Of a DNA stretch of 51,582 nt, positions 1-7,594 are shown one piece after another. The notes beneath the pieces were generated by a model, which worked only from the letters and a program-made list of their open reading frames with translations, had not been told where the DNA came from and searched no databases. The position numbers were made by a program, and so were the translations under genes. The stretch comes from an uncultured Amphritea sp. Its GTDB lineage: Bacteria; Pseudomonadota; Gammaproteobacteria; Pseudomonadales; Balneatricaceae. Position 1 is the first letter of the stretch. Each line of letters starts with the position of its first letter. The stretch covers positions 1-51,582 of the forward strand of contig NZ_CAKZLP010000091.1 of assembly GCF_937127095.1 (NCBI RefSeq), written 5' to 3'.

Positions 1-444
1 GATTTAAAATCTTTCTATAAGCAGCGTTGGCATATTGAATTAGACATACGCAACATCAAAGGTACTCTGGGAATGAACATTCTCAGTTGCAAATCTCCAG
101 AAATGGCGAGTAAAGAGATTTGGATTTACTTGCTCGCTTATAACCTAATACGACTGATGATGGCACAGTCATCGCTGTTGTCAGACCTGATGCCAAGGCA
201 GCTCAGCTTTAAACACAGTCTGCAACTTTGGAGTGGTTATTTGCAGACAGCAGTGATTTTTAACGACGAGCAATTTTATAATTTGTTTATGTTGATGAGC
301 GAGAAAATAGTAGGAAATCGTCCTGGACGAATTGAGCCCAGGGCGGTAAAGCGAAGGCCAAAACCGTTCCCGTTATTGATTAAGCCCCGCAGCGATGCCC
401 GTGAAGATATTAGAAAAAACGGGCATCCCAAAAAGGTTAAGTAA
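1..444 (+). CDS. IS4-family transposase, C-terminal part (cut by window edge)
   Basis: The reading frame is open from base 1 and ends at 444, so the gene begins upstream of the window. The visible part contains the YKQRWHIELDIRNIKGTLGM segment, which matches the Y-(2)-R-(3)-E-(6)-K signature of IS4 transposases, followed by EMASKEIWIYLLAYNLIR, a block typical of this family. The final acidic residue of the DDE triad is the Glu in this signature. The tail is basic. Whether the element is intact cannot be judged, and I could not identify a terminal inverted repeat downstream. Confidence 0.85.
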   Translation, partial: DLKSFYKQRWHIELDIRNIKGTLGMNILSCKSPEMASKEIWIYLLAYNLIRLMMAQSSLLSDLMPRQLSFKHSLQLWSGYLQTAVIFNDEQFYNLFMLMSEKIVGNRPGRIEPRAVKRRPKPFPLLIKPRSDAREDIRKNGHPKKVK

Positions 445-891
445 GTGCCATTCGGGTCAAAGCCCTTTAATTGCTCCGTGCTCCGAGGCAAAGAGAAGGT
501 CGGCGCACAATGGTTAATGTACTGCATGGTGCATAATATTGAGAAAATCGCGACGCAGGGTGAGGTTAGGCATTAAGTGTTAGGATATGAGGTAAACAAC
601 GCTCATATCAGGTTAAAAGAACAGATACAGAGCGTTTGAACTGAAGGGTGAAAGCTCAATCTCTCCAGTGAAAAAATGCTAAAACGAACAGGGAAGGCTG
701 AGGTAGATGGATATTTTTATGTCAAAATGTCTAATCCGACAGTCTCGTTAGGTTTGTTATTCGTGGCTCTTTTAGGTGTATGTTTTTTTGTTGCGTTTTT
801 ACATGGCATATGAGAATGGGCATAACAAATCAATGTCGCCTCACGGCAGGGCACAAAGCTAAACGTTAGGTATCCACGATGAAGCGGAACA
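445..891. other. Gene-poor stretch beside the transposase
   Basis: I see no convincing gene here; the short open frames lack a ribosome binding site and recognisable sequence. It contains an 8-bp perfect inverted repeat, GATATGAG and CTCATATC (584-591 and 602-609), and several GTTAGG strings (near 564, 577, 747 and 865). The last of these belongs to the attC-like site listed separately. The right end of the IS element presumably lies in this stretch. Confidence 0.4.
820..871 (-). repeat. attC-like site downstream of the ArsR/AHSA1 pair
   Basis: Read on the minus strand, a 52-bp segment starts with ACCTAAC (fits the R'' consensus RYYYAAC) and ends with GTTATGC (close to the R' consensus GTTRRRY). 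Inside, TGTGCC and GGCGACA can pair with one extrahelical base, and a short GCC/GGC hairpin sits in the middle. It begins about 20 bases after the stop codon of the minus-strand ArsR gene, where an integron cassette would carry its attC. It is slightly shorter than usual attC sites and R' is imperfect, so this is tentative. Confidence 0.3.
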
Positions 892-1218
892 CTATTCTGA
901 CCCTTCAACGTATATTTTCAACGCCTCCAGGCGATTGTTCCGCTGGCGCTCAAGTTGAGCGATGAATTCACGTGCAACCTGAAGCGAATGCTTGTTTAGG
1001 GACACGTCAGTTTGTCTTCCGCATTGTTTAAGGGTCACAATATCCGCGTTCACCAGCACTTGAAGTTGTTTTCGTGCGCCTTGTCTGGAAACGCCAAGGT
1101 TTGTTGATAGTTCGCCTACCGTGCAAGTTGGTTTGGTAGAGAGCCTTTTAACAATTTCCAGCCTGATGGGGTCGCCTAAAGCTTTGTAGATGTTAGCTGC
1201 ATTCACCTGATCAGGCAT
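892..1218 (-). CDS. ArsR-family winged-helix transcriptional regulator
   Basis: This 108-residue protein has the ArsR/SmtB fold: an N-terminal helix with KALGDPIRLEIVKRL, a recognition region VGELSTNLGVSRQGARKQLQ, and the wing TLKQCGRQTDVSL. No Cys-based metal site such as ELCVC is visible, so it belongs to the non-metal ArsR members that usually accompany AHSA1 proteins. The ATG at 1218 overlaps the end of the upstream AHSA1 gene by 8 bases, which indicates translational coupling; the longer upstream open frame is inside that gene. A perfect 16-bp palindrome upstream of the pair is the likely autoregulatory operator. Confidence 0.85.
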   Translation of the reverse strand: MPDQVNAANIYKALGDPIRLEIVKRLSTKPTCTVGELSTNLGVSRQGARKQLQVLVNADIVTLKQCGRQTDVSLNKHSLQVAREFIAQLERQRNNRLEALKIYVEGSE

Positions 1219-1648
1219 CAAAGAATTTCTCCAACCGACCGAGCATGAAGTCCCAGCCTCCAGAGTTTTGCCTGAATGCGGTTTCAATAAGTTCTTCAGG
1301 CAGGCTTGCAAACCCCGATTCAGTCAGTGTTACTTTGCAAGCGCCGTCTGTGTGTTCGGTGATATTGAATTCTACCAATGTGTTCGGTACTGAAAGCACA
1401 TCGCCAAGGTAGTGATTTGCTCCCGGCACCCATCGAAAAGCGAAATAGTCATAGGGGCTGGCAGCAACAACGTAAATTGGGTTTTTGCCATTCTCGCCGA
1501 AGCCAAAGATAGGTTGGGAGCCGACGGTATATTCGCCCTCAAGCGTTTCTGGGAACCACTTTATTACTTGTTCAGGATTCGTAATTGCTTCATAGATACG
1601 CTCTTTCGATGCATTGATAATGATTTCCCGGCTAATAGTATCTGTCAT
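1211..1648 (-). CDS. SRPBCC/AHSA1-family protein
   Basis: The 145-residue protein opens with TISREIIINASKERIYEAIT, the first strand and helix of the AHSA1 (START-like, PF08327) fold, and contains PEQVIKWFPE, YFAFRWVPG and a C-terminal helix GGWDFMLGRLEKFF typical of the family. Members bind hydrophobic ligands in a cavity; the ligand here is unknown. The start at 1648 is chosen because GGGAG lies 7 bases upstream; an upstream extension to 1720 has no family match. It forms a two-gene operon with the ArsR regulator, a common pairing in which the regulator controls the AHSA1 gene. Confidence 0.85.
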   Translation of the reverse strand: MTDTISREIIINASKERIYEAITNPEQVIKWFPETLEGEYTVGSQPIFGFGENGKNPIYVVAASPYDYFAFRWVPGANHYLGDVLSVPNTLVEFNITEHTDGACKVTLTESGFASLPEELIETAFRQNSGGWDFMLGRLEKFFDA

Positions 1649-1716
1649 GGCGAGCTCCCAGTCTGATGAGATAGACGTTGCGCATCGAGGTAGTAAAGCA
1701 TGGTGCTTTGATAAGA

Positions 1717-1732
1717 GCAACCATATGGTTGC
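1717..1732. promoter_or_regulatory. Perfect 16-bp palindrome, candidate ArsR operator
   Basis: GCAACCATATGGTTGC is identical to its reverse complement and lies about 70 bases upstream of the AHSA1 start on the minus strand. ArsR-type regulators bind such dyads close to their own promoters. The assignment to this regulator is inferred from position only. Confidence 0.5.
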
Positions 1733-1922
1733 ATATTGCTTGAGTGGATATATTTGTGGTGAGTTCGAAATTGTCTGTGTAATCTGGCCCCAGCGAATGA
1801 CTTTAGTGGTTTATGCCTGACTCTCATCGGTTGTTACTATAAGGGTATTAAACTTAAATGGGAGCCAGTGTTTTGGGCTAAACGTTTAATCAGCAATCTA
1901 ATGGCGCACAATGGAGAAAATT

Positions 1923-3215
1923 ATGGCTTCTATCGTTTCGGCAGATCGCATCCGGTTTCTCCTGAATCGCCTCCATGAAAGGCTCTGGGTGAGACCGCTG
2001 GCTGTTTGTCTGTTATCGATCGCTGTGGCATTTATCGCAAAACTTGCTGATGGCACTCAATTACAAACATTAGCGCCTGACATTTCACCGGGCTCTATTG
2101 AGACGTTGTTGTCGGTTATGGCTTCCAGCATGCTGGTGATTGCCACTTTTTCAGTGGGGTCGATGGTGTCGGCTTATGCCTCGGCAGCTAATATCGCAAC
2201 ACCGCGTTCTTTTCCGCTGATTGTCGCTGACGACGCATCGCAAAATGCCCTTTCTACCTTTGTTGGTGCCTTTATTTTCAGTATCGTGGCGCTTACCGCA
2301 GTCAAGAACGAATACTTCGGGACAGCCGGACTGTTTGTCCTTTTTGTTCTGACGGCGATTGTATTCGCTATGGTGATCACTACGTTTGTCCGCTGGGTTG
2401 ATCGCATCGCTCGCCTCGGACGTCTTGGATCGACGATCGATAAGATTGAAAAGGCGACGGCTACTGCTCTGACGCGACAACGTCATGCGCCAACCCTTTG
2501 TGGTATGCCTGTGCAATCTGAGCCAGGTGGGCGAGCTGTGTTCGCAGTGAGTGTGGGGTATGTTCAACACATTGACGTTGCGGCACTGCAGTCGTGGGCT
2601 AAGGAAGCACAAGTACGGGTGCGAGTAGCGATATTGCCGGGCGCATTTGCCTCCCCGGACCAAGCGCTGGCATACGTAATATCTGACGCGGGTGACCAGA
2701 GCGAAATTGACTACGACTGTGTTGTCAAAGCGTTTCAGATCGGCTGCGATCGCCTTTTCAGCGATGACCCGCGGTTTGGTTTGGTGGTTCTGTCGCAAAT
2801 TGCTGGTCGTGCATTGTCGCCCGCCGTCAATGATCCGGGTACGGCGATCGATATTATCGGTACTCTGGTACGACTTTTTACGTTATGGAGTGAGGCTGAA
2901 GTCGATGAAGATACGCTGATCTACGACCGTGTAGAGGTGCCCGAGGTCTCGGTCAGGGAGATGTTCGATGATGGTTTTACTGCAATCGGCCGGGACGGTG
3001 CTGGCTTGGTCGAGGTATCAGTGCGACTGCAGAAAGCGTTGCACTCTCTTGCATTGATGGGTGACGCAGAAATGCGGGAAGCGGCCGTGTACCATGGGCG
3101 GCTGGCACTGAAACGGGCACAAATAGCGCTGGATATATCCGAGGATGTGTCAGCGGTTCGAGACGCAGCTAAATTCGCGGAGTCAGCCGTTGCGTCAGAC
3201 TCTCAGCAGGCTTGA
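1923..3215 (+). CDS. DUF2254-family inner-membrane protein
   Basis: The 430-residue protein has four hydrophobic segments in its first ~170 residues (near WVRPLAVCLLSIAVAFIAKL, LLSVMASSMLVIATFSVGSM, FVGAFIFSIVALTAV and LFVLFVLTAIVFAMVITTFV). A large soluble domain follows, containing RALSPAVNDPGTAID. This layout is that of DUF2254 proteins, whose function is unknown. I choose ATG 1923 rather than 1911 because GGAG sits six bases before it. The gene stands alone: the next one is 375 bases downstream and separated by a terminator-like hairpin. Confidence 0.85.
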   Translation: MASIVSADRIRFLLNRLHERLWVRPLAVCLLSIAVAFIAKLADGTQLQTLAPDISPGSIETLLSVMASSMLVIATFSVGSMVSAYASAANIATPRSFPLIVADDASQNALSTFVGAFIFSIVALTAVKNEYFGTAGLFVLFVLTAIVFAMVITTFVRWVDRIARLGRLGSTIDKIEKATATALTRQRHAPTLCGMPVQSEPGGRAVFAVSVGYVQHIDVAALQSWAKEAQVRVRVAILPGAFASPDQALAYVISDAGDQSEIDYDCVVKAFQIGCDRLFSDDPRFGLVVLSQIAGRALSPAVNDPGTAIDIIGTLVRLFTLWSEAEVDEDTLIYDRVEVPEVSVREMFDDGFTAIGRDGAGLVEVSVRLQKALHSLALMGDAEMREAAVYHGRLALKRAQIALDISEDVSAVRDAAKFAESAVASDSQQA

Positions 3216-3256
3216 TTATTGGATCGAGACTGAAACGTATATTGCTTATCAGGTCG

Positions 3257-3307
3257 TGCGCATAAAAAAATACTACGCATAAGAAAATAGTACGCATAAA
3301 AAGATTC
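3257..3307. repeat. Three tandem 17-bp units
   Basis: Three head-to-tail units start at 3257, 3274 and 3291. Each begins T(A/G)CGCATAA followed by an A-rich tail, for example TACGCATAAGAAAATAG. They lie 40 bases after the DUF2254 stop codon and are non-coding. The function is unknown; iteron-like protein binding or slippage are possible. Confidence 0.6.
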
Positions 3308-3489
3308 AGAGCCGTTCGTATCGATATCATATCAGGCCCTGTAGGTTGTCTGATCTGTTTTTCTGATCTTACCCGCTTTTTGTTTAGCCCCATTGACTGA
3401 TATCCTAGTGGCGATTTTTCTCATCAGGATTATGTTCATCGGGCGGAGCAGATGCGTCACTTAATCACCTGATTGCGAAAAGTTATTCT

Positions 3490-3526
3490 CAGGCTGTCAT
3501 CCGAGCTCGGAGACAGGCCTGTTTTT
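3490..3526 (+). terminator. Strong hairpin followed by T-run (terminator or attenuator)
   Basis: CAGGCTGTC pairs with GACAGGCCTG (one bulged base), extended by the inner dyad CCGAG/CTCGG, and is followed by GTTTTTC. It lies 275 bases after the DUF2254 gene and 65 bases before the EmrE-like gene. It may terminate a leader transcript of the exporter gene as an attenuator rather than simply end the upstream message. Confidence 0.6.
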
Positions 3527-3540
3527 CTTCCAGTCTGCAA

Positions 3541-3575
3541 GTCGCGTCGCGACCTCTATTAAGCCGCAACGCGGC
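3541..3575. repeat. Pair of 5-bp-stem/3-nt-loop hairpins (possible degenerate member of the dispersed hairpin family)
   Basis: GTCGC-GTC-GCGAC (3541-3553) and GCCGC-AAC-GCGGC (3563-3575) follow each other immediately upstream of the EmrE-like start. The preceding GCAAG and following CTCTA resemble the flanks of the repeat family seen at 14.4, 16.8 and 43.4-46.4 kb. I compared this with guanidine-II riboswitches, but the loops are not ACGR. Confidence 0.4.
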
Positions 3576-3590
3576 AAACTAAGGTGTGTT

Positions 3591-3920
3591 ATGGGTTATT
3601 GGTTTCTGGCGTTTGCTATTGGTGCTGAGGTGATTGGTACGTTGGCGTTAAAAGCGTCCGAGGAGTTTAGCAAACCGTTTGCCAGTGCGGTGTGTGTGAT
3701 CGGCTATCTCACCGCGTTTTATTTTCTCTCGCTGGTACTTAAAACCGTTCCGGTCGGCGTGGCTTATGCCATTTGGGCGGGGATGGGGATTGTGTTAATC
3801 GCTTCAATCAGCGCAATCATCTACAAAGAGGTTCCTGATCTGCCCGCTATTATTGGCATGGCATTTATTATTCTGGGGGTGGTGATTATGAATGTCTTTT
3901 CTAAAACTGCCGTGCATTGA
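3591..3920 (+). CDS. Small multidrug resistance (SMR) exporter, EmrE/Qac type
   Basis: This 109-residue, four-helix protein has the SMR hallmarks: AEVIGTLALKASEEF with the membrane-embedded Glu at position 13, VPVGVAYAIWAGMGIVLI in helix 3, and LPAIIGMAFIILGVVIMN in helix 4. Sequence and length resemble EmrE (proton-coupled export of lipophilic cations as a dual-topology dimer) more than the guanidinium exporter Gdx/SugE. AAGGTG precedes the ATG at a proper distance. The gene ends head-on against the LysR regulator. Its leader carries a strong terminator-like hairpin, so transcriptional attenuation is possible. Confidence 0.9.
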   Translation: MGYWFLAFAIGAEVIGTLALKASEEFSKPFASAVCVIGYLTAFYFLSLVLKTVPVGVAYAIWAGMGIVLIASISAIIYKEVPDLPAIIGMAFIILGVVIMNVFSKTAVH

Positions 3921-3946
3921 CGACTGACGAGAGTATTGGTCACTAT

Positions 3947-4849
3947 TTAACCATGCAGCAGTGCTAACAGCCACTTCAGCCCCGGATCATTCGAGTACAG
4001 CGGGTGGTGCAGGCTAACCATCTCGATCTCTGGCATCCGCTGGGGGGGCGTTACCAACCTCACGGGTAACATCTCAGCAAACAGCAATGCCATCTGTCGC
4101 GGCAGTGTCATCACAGCTTCGGTGGCGGCAACGATGCGGGCACCCGCCATATAGTTAACGGTGCAGGCAATAAAGTTTCGTTGCCGTTGCTGCTGCGCTA
4201 GCCACTGGTCGATCTGATCTGAGCTTACCCCCGCCAGATCGGAAAATATCACATGTTTCAACTGACAATACTGCTCCAGAGAGAGGTGTTGATCCACCTG
4301 GGTATTGCCCTCAGCAACCAGGCAGGCAAGGGGTTCTGTATACCAGGGGCGGCTGATCAGTTGTGGGTCAACCGGTTGTTTGGTGTCCAGCCCGACAATC
4401 AGATCTACCTCGCGGTTTTCCAGTTGTTTCAGATTACCATCCTGACGAATAACCTCGATCTGAATACGGATGCCGGGCGCCGTGAGTTGCAGGTTCTGCA
4501 TCAGCGGTGGCAGGATCAGCGCTTCAAAGAAATCGGTACTGGCGATGGTGAAGCAGCGATCTGAGCTGGACGGGTTAAAGGGTTCCGGCGGGCTTAGACT
4601 GTGCTCGATCATACGGATCGCCTGACGGATATCCGGCAGCATCGTTTGGGCTCGGGGGGTTAGTTTAAGGCCGTTACCGGAACGCACCAATAGCGGGTCA
4701 TCCAGTTGCTGTCTGAGTCGGTTGAGGGCGTGGCTCATGGCTGACTGACTGAGGAACATCCGCTCTGCGGCCCGACTGACATGACATTCCGTCAGCAACG
4801 CTTCCAGCAGGAGTAGCAGGTTCAGGTCAAACTGGCGTAGTGGTTTCAT
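3947..4849 (-). CDS. LysR-family regulator divergent from speB
   Basis: The 300-residue protein has an N-terminal HTH (FDLNLLLLLEALLTECHVSR, AAERMFLSQSAMSHALNRLR) and a type 2 periplasmic-binding-fold effector domain starting near residue 90 (SDRCFTIASTDFFEALILPP). ATG 4849 is chosen because the family begins with KPLRQFDLNLL; an upstream extension to 4918 runs into the shared promoter region. It is transcribed away from the agmatinase gene, the arrangement of GbuR and guanidinobutyrase in Pseudomonas. Activation of speB in response to agmatine or a guanidino compound is therefore likely but inferred. Confidence 0.85.
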   Translation of the reverse strand: MKPLRQFDLNLLLLLEALLTECHVSRAAERMFLSQSAMSHALNRLRQQLDDPLLVRSGNGLKLTPRAQTMLPDIRQAIRMIEHSLSPPEPFNPSSSDRCFTIASTDFFEALILPPLMQNLQLTAPGIRIQIEVIRQDGNLKQLENREVDLIVGLDTKQPVDPQLISRPWYTEPLACLVAEGNTQVDQHLSLEQYCQLKHVIFSDLAGVSSDQIDQWLAQQQRQRNFIACTVNYMAGARIVAATEAVMTLPRQMALLFAEMLPVRLVTPPQRMPEIEMVSLHHPLYSNDPGLKWLLALLHG

Positions 4850-4893
4850 CAGGACGGTCCTGGAATTAGGTCTTAGTATTAATGTCGTGCATG

Positions 4894-4908
4894 TAGTTAT
4901 TATAACTA
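4894..4908. promoter_or_regulatory. Candidate LysR operator between lysR and speB
   Basis: TAGTTAT-T-ATAACTA is a perfect 7-bp inverted repeat in the 123-bp divergent region and contains the T-N11-A form typical of LysR recognition sites. It lies about 45 bases from the regulator start and 65 bases from the speB start. Confidence 0.5.
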
Positions 4909-4972
4909 TGCATTTCAATAATTATAGTCAGAATAGTAAGCTGGTCTGAGTTAAATAGTTGAGGGGTGAGGA

Positions 4973-5917
4973 ATGTCTGATATAGCAAGTACCACGGCGA
5001 ATGCTGATCTGCCGATCTATGGCTCACTGGGAATGACTTTTATGGAGTTTCCGGTGGTGAGTGATCTGACTTCTTCTGATGCGGAAGTGATTGTGGCCGG
5101 GGTGCCGTTTGACCTGGCGACATCGGGACGTTCCGGTGCCCGTTTCGGGCCACAGGGTGTACGTCAGGCGTCATCCCAACTGATCTGGGAAGGAGCGCGC
5201 TGGCCCTGGCAGTTTGCCCTGGATGATCACCTGAAGGTGGCGGATTCCGGCAACGTGCTGTTCAAACATGGTGAGCCACAGACCATGGTGGACAATCTTC
5301 AGGGGCATATCAGTTCAATTCTCGATGCGGGTAAATCATCCCTGACCTTTGGCGGCGATCACTTTATTACTCTACCGGTGTTGCGTGCCTATGCTAAAAA
5401 ACATGGCCCGCTGGCGCTGATCCATTTTGATGCCCACACCGATACCTATTCCGGCGGCACTAAATATGATCACGGTACGCTGTTTCATCACGCCGTTGAA
5501 GAGGGACTGCTGGATACTGAGCACTCCATTCAGATAGGAATCCGTACCGCCTATGATGTCGAGGGACACCCCTTTGAGGTGCTCGACGCTGCCTGGGTGG
5601 GTGATCATGGTCCGCAGGGGATTCTGGAACGTATCCATGCCCGGGTTGGCGATAAAAAAACCTATGTCAGTTTTGATATTGACGGTCTTGATCCCGCGTT
5701 TGCGCCGGGTACCGGTACGCCGGTTGCCGGTGGCATGAATATGGATTGCGCTCTGAAAGTGATCCGTGGTTTGCAGGGGCTGAATCTGGTGGGGATGGAT
5801 GTGGTTGAGGTTGCGCCAGCCTATGACCATGCTGAGATCACTTCACTGGCCGGTGCCACGCTGGCACTGGAATATCTCTATGTGCTGGCAGCAAATAAGA
5901 TGGCTGCAAATAAGTAG
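4973..5917 (+). CDS. speB: Agmatinase (ureohydrolase family)
   Basis: Agmatinase hydrolyses agmatine to putrescine and urea with a two-manganese centre. The 314-residue protein carries the three metal-binding motifs of ureohydrolases: GGDHFITLP (near residue 126), HFDAHTDTY (near 150) and SFDIDGLDPAFAPGTGTP (near 230). It tracks E. coli SpeB closely, including VPFDLATSGRSGARFGPQGVR and VGMDVVEVAPAYDHAEIT. GAGG precedes the start closely. A guanidinobutyrase is the main alternative; the LysR neighbour fits either. The gene supplies putrescine to the degradation genes further along the window and is followed by a clear terminator. Confidence 0.9.
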   Translation: MSDIASTTANADLPIYGSLGMTFMEFPVVSDLTSSDAEVIVAGVPFDLATSGRSGARFGPQGVRQASSQLIWEGARWPWQFALDDHLKVADSGNVLFKHGEPQTMVDNLQGHISSILDAGKSSLTFGGDHFITLPVLRAYAKKHGPLALIHFDAHTDTYSGGTKYDHGTLFHHAVEEGLLDTEHSIQIGIRTAYDVEGHPFEVLDAAWVGDHGPQGILERIHARVGDKKTYVSFDIDGLDPAFAPGTGTPVAGGMNMDCALKVIRGLQGLNLVGMDVVEVAPAYDHAEITSLAGATLALEYLYVLAANKMAANK

Positions 5918-5952
5918 AGCCCACTATCTGCACGTTTGAACTCTCTGTATAG

Positions 5953-5983
5953 GCTGCATCTCAATGTGAGGTGCAGCTTTTTT
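5953..5983. terminator. Rho-independent terminator of speB
   Basis: GCTGCATCTC and GAGGTGCAGC form a 10-bp stem (one G-T pair) with an AATGT loop, followed by six T. It lies between the convergent speB and MocR-type genes. Confidence 0.85.
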
Positions 5984-5987
5984 GGTT

Positions 5988-7472
5988 TTACAGATGATGC
6001 TCCAGAACTGACTTCAGTAAAGCTAATCCGGCGTCTATCCGGGCTTCATCATAACCACCAAAACCGATCACCAGTCCGTTACGGGGGACTTGTTTGTCAT
6101 AATAGTAAGACAGCGGGCGTATTCCCAACCCTACCTTCATCGTCTGTTCGACAATCGCTTTGTCATTGATGCCCGGAGGCAGCAGAAACACGCCATGCAT
6201 CCCGCCATCACTGGGTTCCCATATCAGTTGGCCGTTAAAGATCTGCTCTACCTGTTGTAACAGGTAACTGCGCCGGGTTTTATAGAGTTTACGCATCCGT
6301 CTCAAATGACTGGCAAACGCTCCCCGGGCCATAAAGTCTGCCAGTGCCAGTTGTGGTAACGCAGACAAGCCGCCATCCATAAAGCCGCGCATGCGGTTAA
6401 ACGGCTCCACCAGTGCGGGTGGCAGAACCAGGTAGGCCAGCCGTATAGCCGGGTGCAGAATACGGCTGAAGGTGCCGGAATAGATCACGGTGTGTTCGCC
6501 ATCCAGGCCCTGAAGTGCGGTGAGGGGCGGGCCGTCAAAGCGGAACTCACTGTCGTAATCATCCTCGATAATGCAGCAGCCCTGTTGCCGGGCCCACTTA
6601 AGCAGTTGCAGGCGGCGTTCAAGACTGAGGGTATAACCCATTGGAAAGTTGCGTGACGGGGTGATAAAGGCAAGCCGGGCGTTTTGTTGATTGTGCAGGG
6701 CGATATCGGTACGAAAACCGTTATGGTCAATGGGGACGGAGAGCTTAATCCCGCCCGCGTTACTAATGGCACCGTCGATACCGGGAAAGCCCGGATCTTC
6801 CACCAGAACCCTGTCGCCAGGGTTAAGCAGCATGGAAAAAGCGAGCTGCATCCCCTGTTGCGAGCCTGAGCAGATCATCACCTGTGTCATATCGCAATGA
6901 ATTCCGCGGGTTGCATTGAGATAGGCGGCAATCTCAGAGCGAAGTGCTGCTTCCCCCATAAAGTCACGTTCAGCATGAAACTTCATCTGCCTGCCAGCGT
7001 GGGCCACCGAACGTTGCCACTGTTGCCAGGGAAACTGATCCAGTGCTGGAACCGCGGGGAGCAGCAGTTGTTGCTTGTGCTGCTGGTAGAGCGGCCGGAT
7101 CTGCTCCAACTGTGCGCTTTTGGCTGAGAGTGTGATTGGCCGGGTGTGCGGATCAGGGGTCCGCTGTGTTGTGCTTCGATTCAGGGACAGTTGAGGCGAA
7201 ACATAGCTGCCATCCCCATGCCGGGTTTCGATATATCCTTCAGCCTGGAGCATCTCATACACCTGCTTTACGGTGTTGCGCGAGAGGCCCAGCAGGTCAG
7301 CCAGCTCGCGGCTGGAGGGCAGGCGACTCTGTGCTGGCAGCTCCGCAGATAGAATCCGTTGCTGAATATAATTAAACAGCCCTCGGTAGAGCGGACGCTG
7401 AGTTTTACCTTGTTCGAGGAAAGGGGTAAAGCGTTCTGAGTGGGGCGTTTTATTGTTCAGATGCGGTTTCAA
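5988..7472 (-). CDS. MocR-type regulator (GntR HTH fused to aminotransferase-like domain) lacking the PLP lysine
   Basis: The 494-residue protein has a GntR winged helix at residues ~25-95 (LYRGLFNYIQQRILSAELPA, SRLPSSRELADLLGLSRNTV) and a fold-type I aminotransferase domain from ~115 on. In MocR proteins the second domain senses PLP or an amino compound through a lysine in the GTFSK motif. Here the motif reads GTFSR, with Arg 337 (codon CGT) in place of the Schiff-base lysine. No in-frame ATG is available near the N-terminus, so TTG at 7472 with AAGG seven bases upstream is used. It is divergent from a PNPOx-like gene, its likely target. Confidence 0.85.
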   Translation of the reverse strand: MKPHLNNKTPHSERFTPFLEQGKTQRPLYRGLFNYIQQRILSAELPAQSRLPSSRELADLLGLSRNTVKQVYEMLQAEGYIETRHGDGSYVSPQLSLNRSTTQRTPDPHTRPITLSAKSAQLEQIRPLYQQHKQQLLLPAVPALDQFPWQQWQRSVAHAGRQMKFHAERDFMGEAALRSEIAAYLNATRGIHCDMTQVMICSGSQQGMQLAFSMLLNPGDRVLVEDPGFPGIDGAISNAGGIKLSVPIDHNGFRTDIALHNQQNARLAFITPSRNFPMGYTLSLERRLQLLKWARQQGCCIIEDDYDSEFRFDGPPLTALQGLDGEHTVIYSGTFSRILHPAIRLAYLVLPPALVEPFNRMRGFMDGGLSALPQLALADFMARGAFASHLRRMRKLYKTRRSYLLQQVEQIFNGQLIWEPSDGGMHGVFLLPPGINDKAIVEQTMKVGLGIRPLSYYYDKQVPRNGLVIGFGGYDEARIDAGLALLKSVLEHHL

Positions 7473-7473
7473 A

Positions 7474-7516
7474 TTGGGCCTTAATAATATCTATAAATTG
7501 GATCTTAATAAGATCC
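7474..7516. promoter_or_regulatory. Two direct repeats, candidate MocR operator
   Basis: TTGGGCCTTAATAATAT (7474) and TTGGATCTTAATAAGAT (7498) are 24 bases apart and match at 14 of 17 positions. The second is also part of a perfect inverted repeat, GGATCTT-AAT-AAGATCC (7500-7516). Paired direct repeats in the divergent region are the usual binding mode of MocR regulators. The site abuts the regulator start, so autorepression is likely. Confidence 0.55.
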
Positions 7517-7594
7517 ACTATAACGGCTAATCTCACTTTATCGCAAACCTAAAAGAGCGCTCAAGACGAGTGCTTAAAACAGTAAGGACAGGCT

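Noticed and set aside
717..908. 63-codon minus-strand frame after the ArsR gene
   Set aside because: It overlaps the ArsR end and the attC-like site, with no ribosome site or family-like sequence.
3541..3590. Guanidine-II (mini-ykkC) riboswitch upstream of the SMR gene
   Set aside because: Two hairpins are present at the right place, but their loops are GTC and AAC rather than ACGR, and the protein is EmrE-like rather than Gdx-like.
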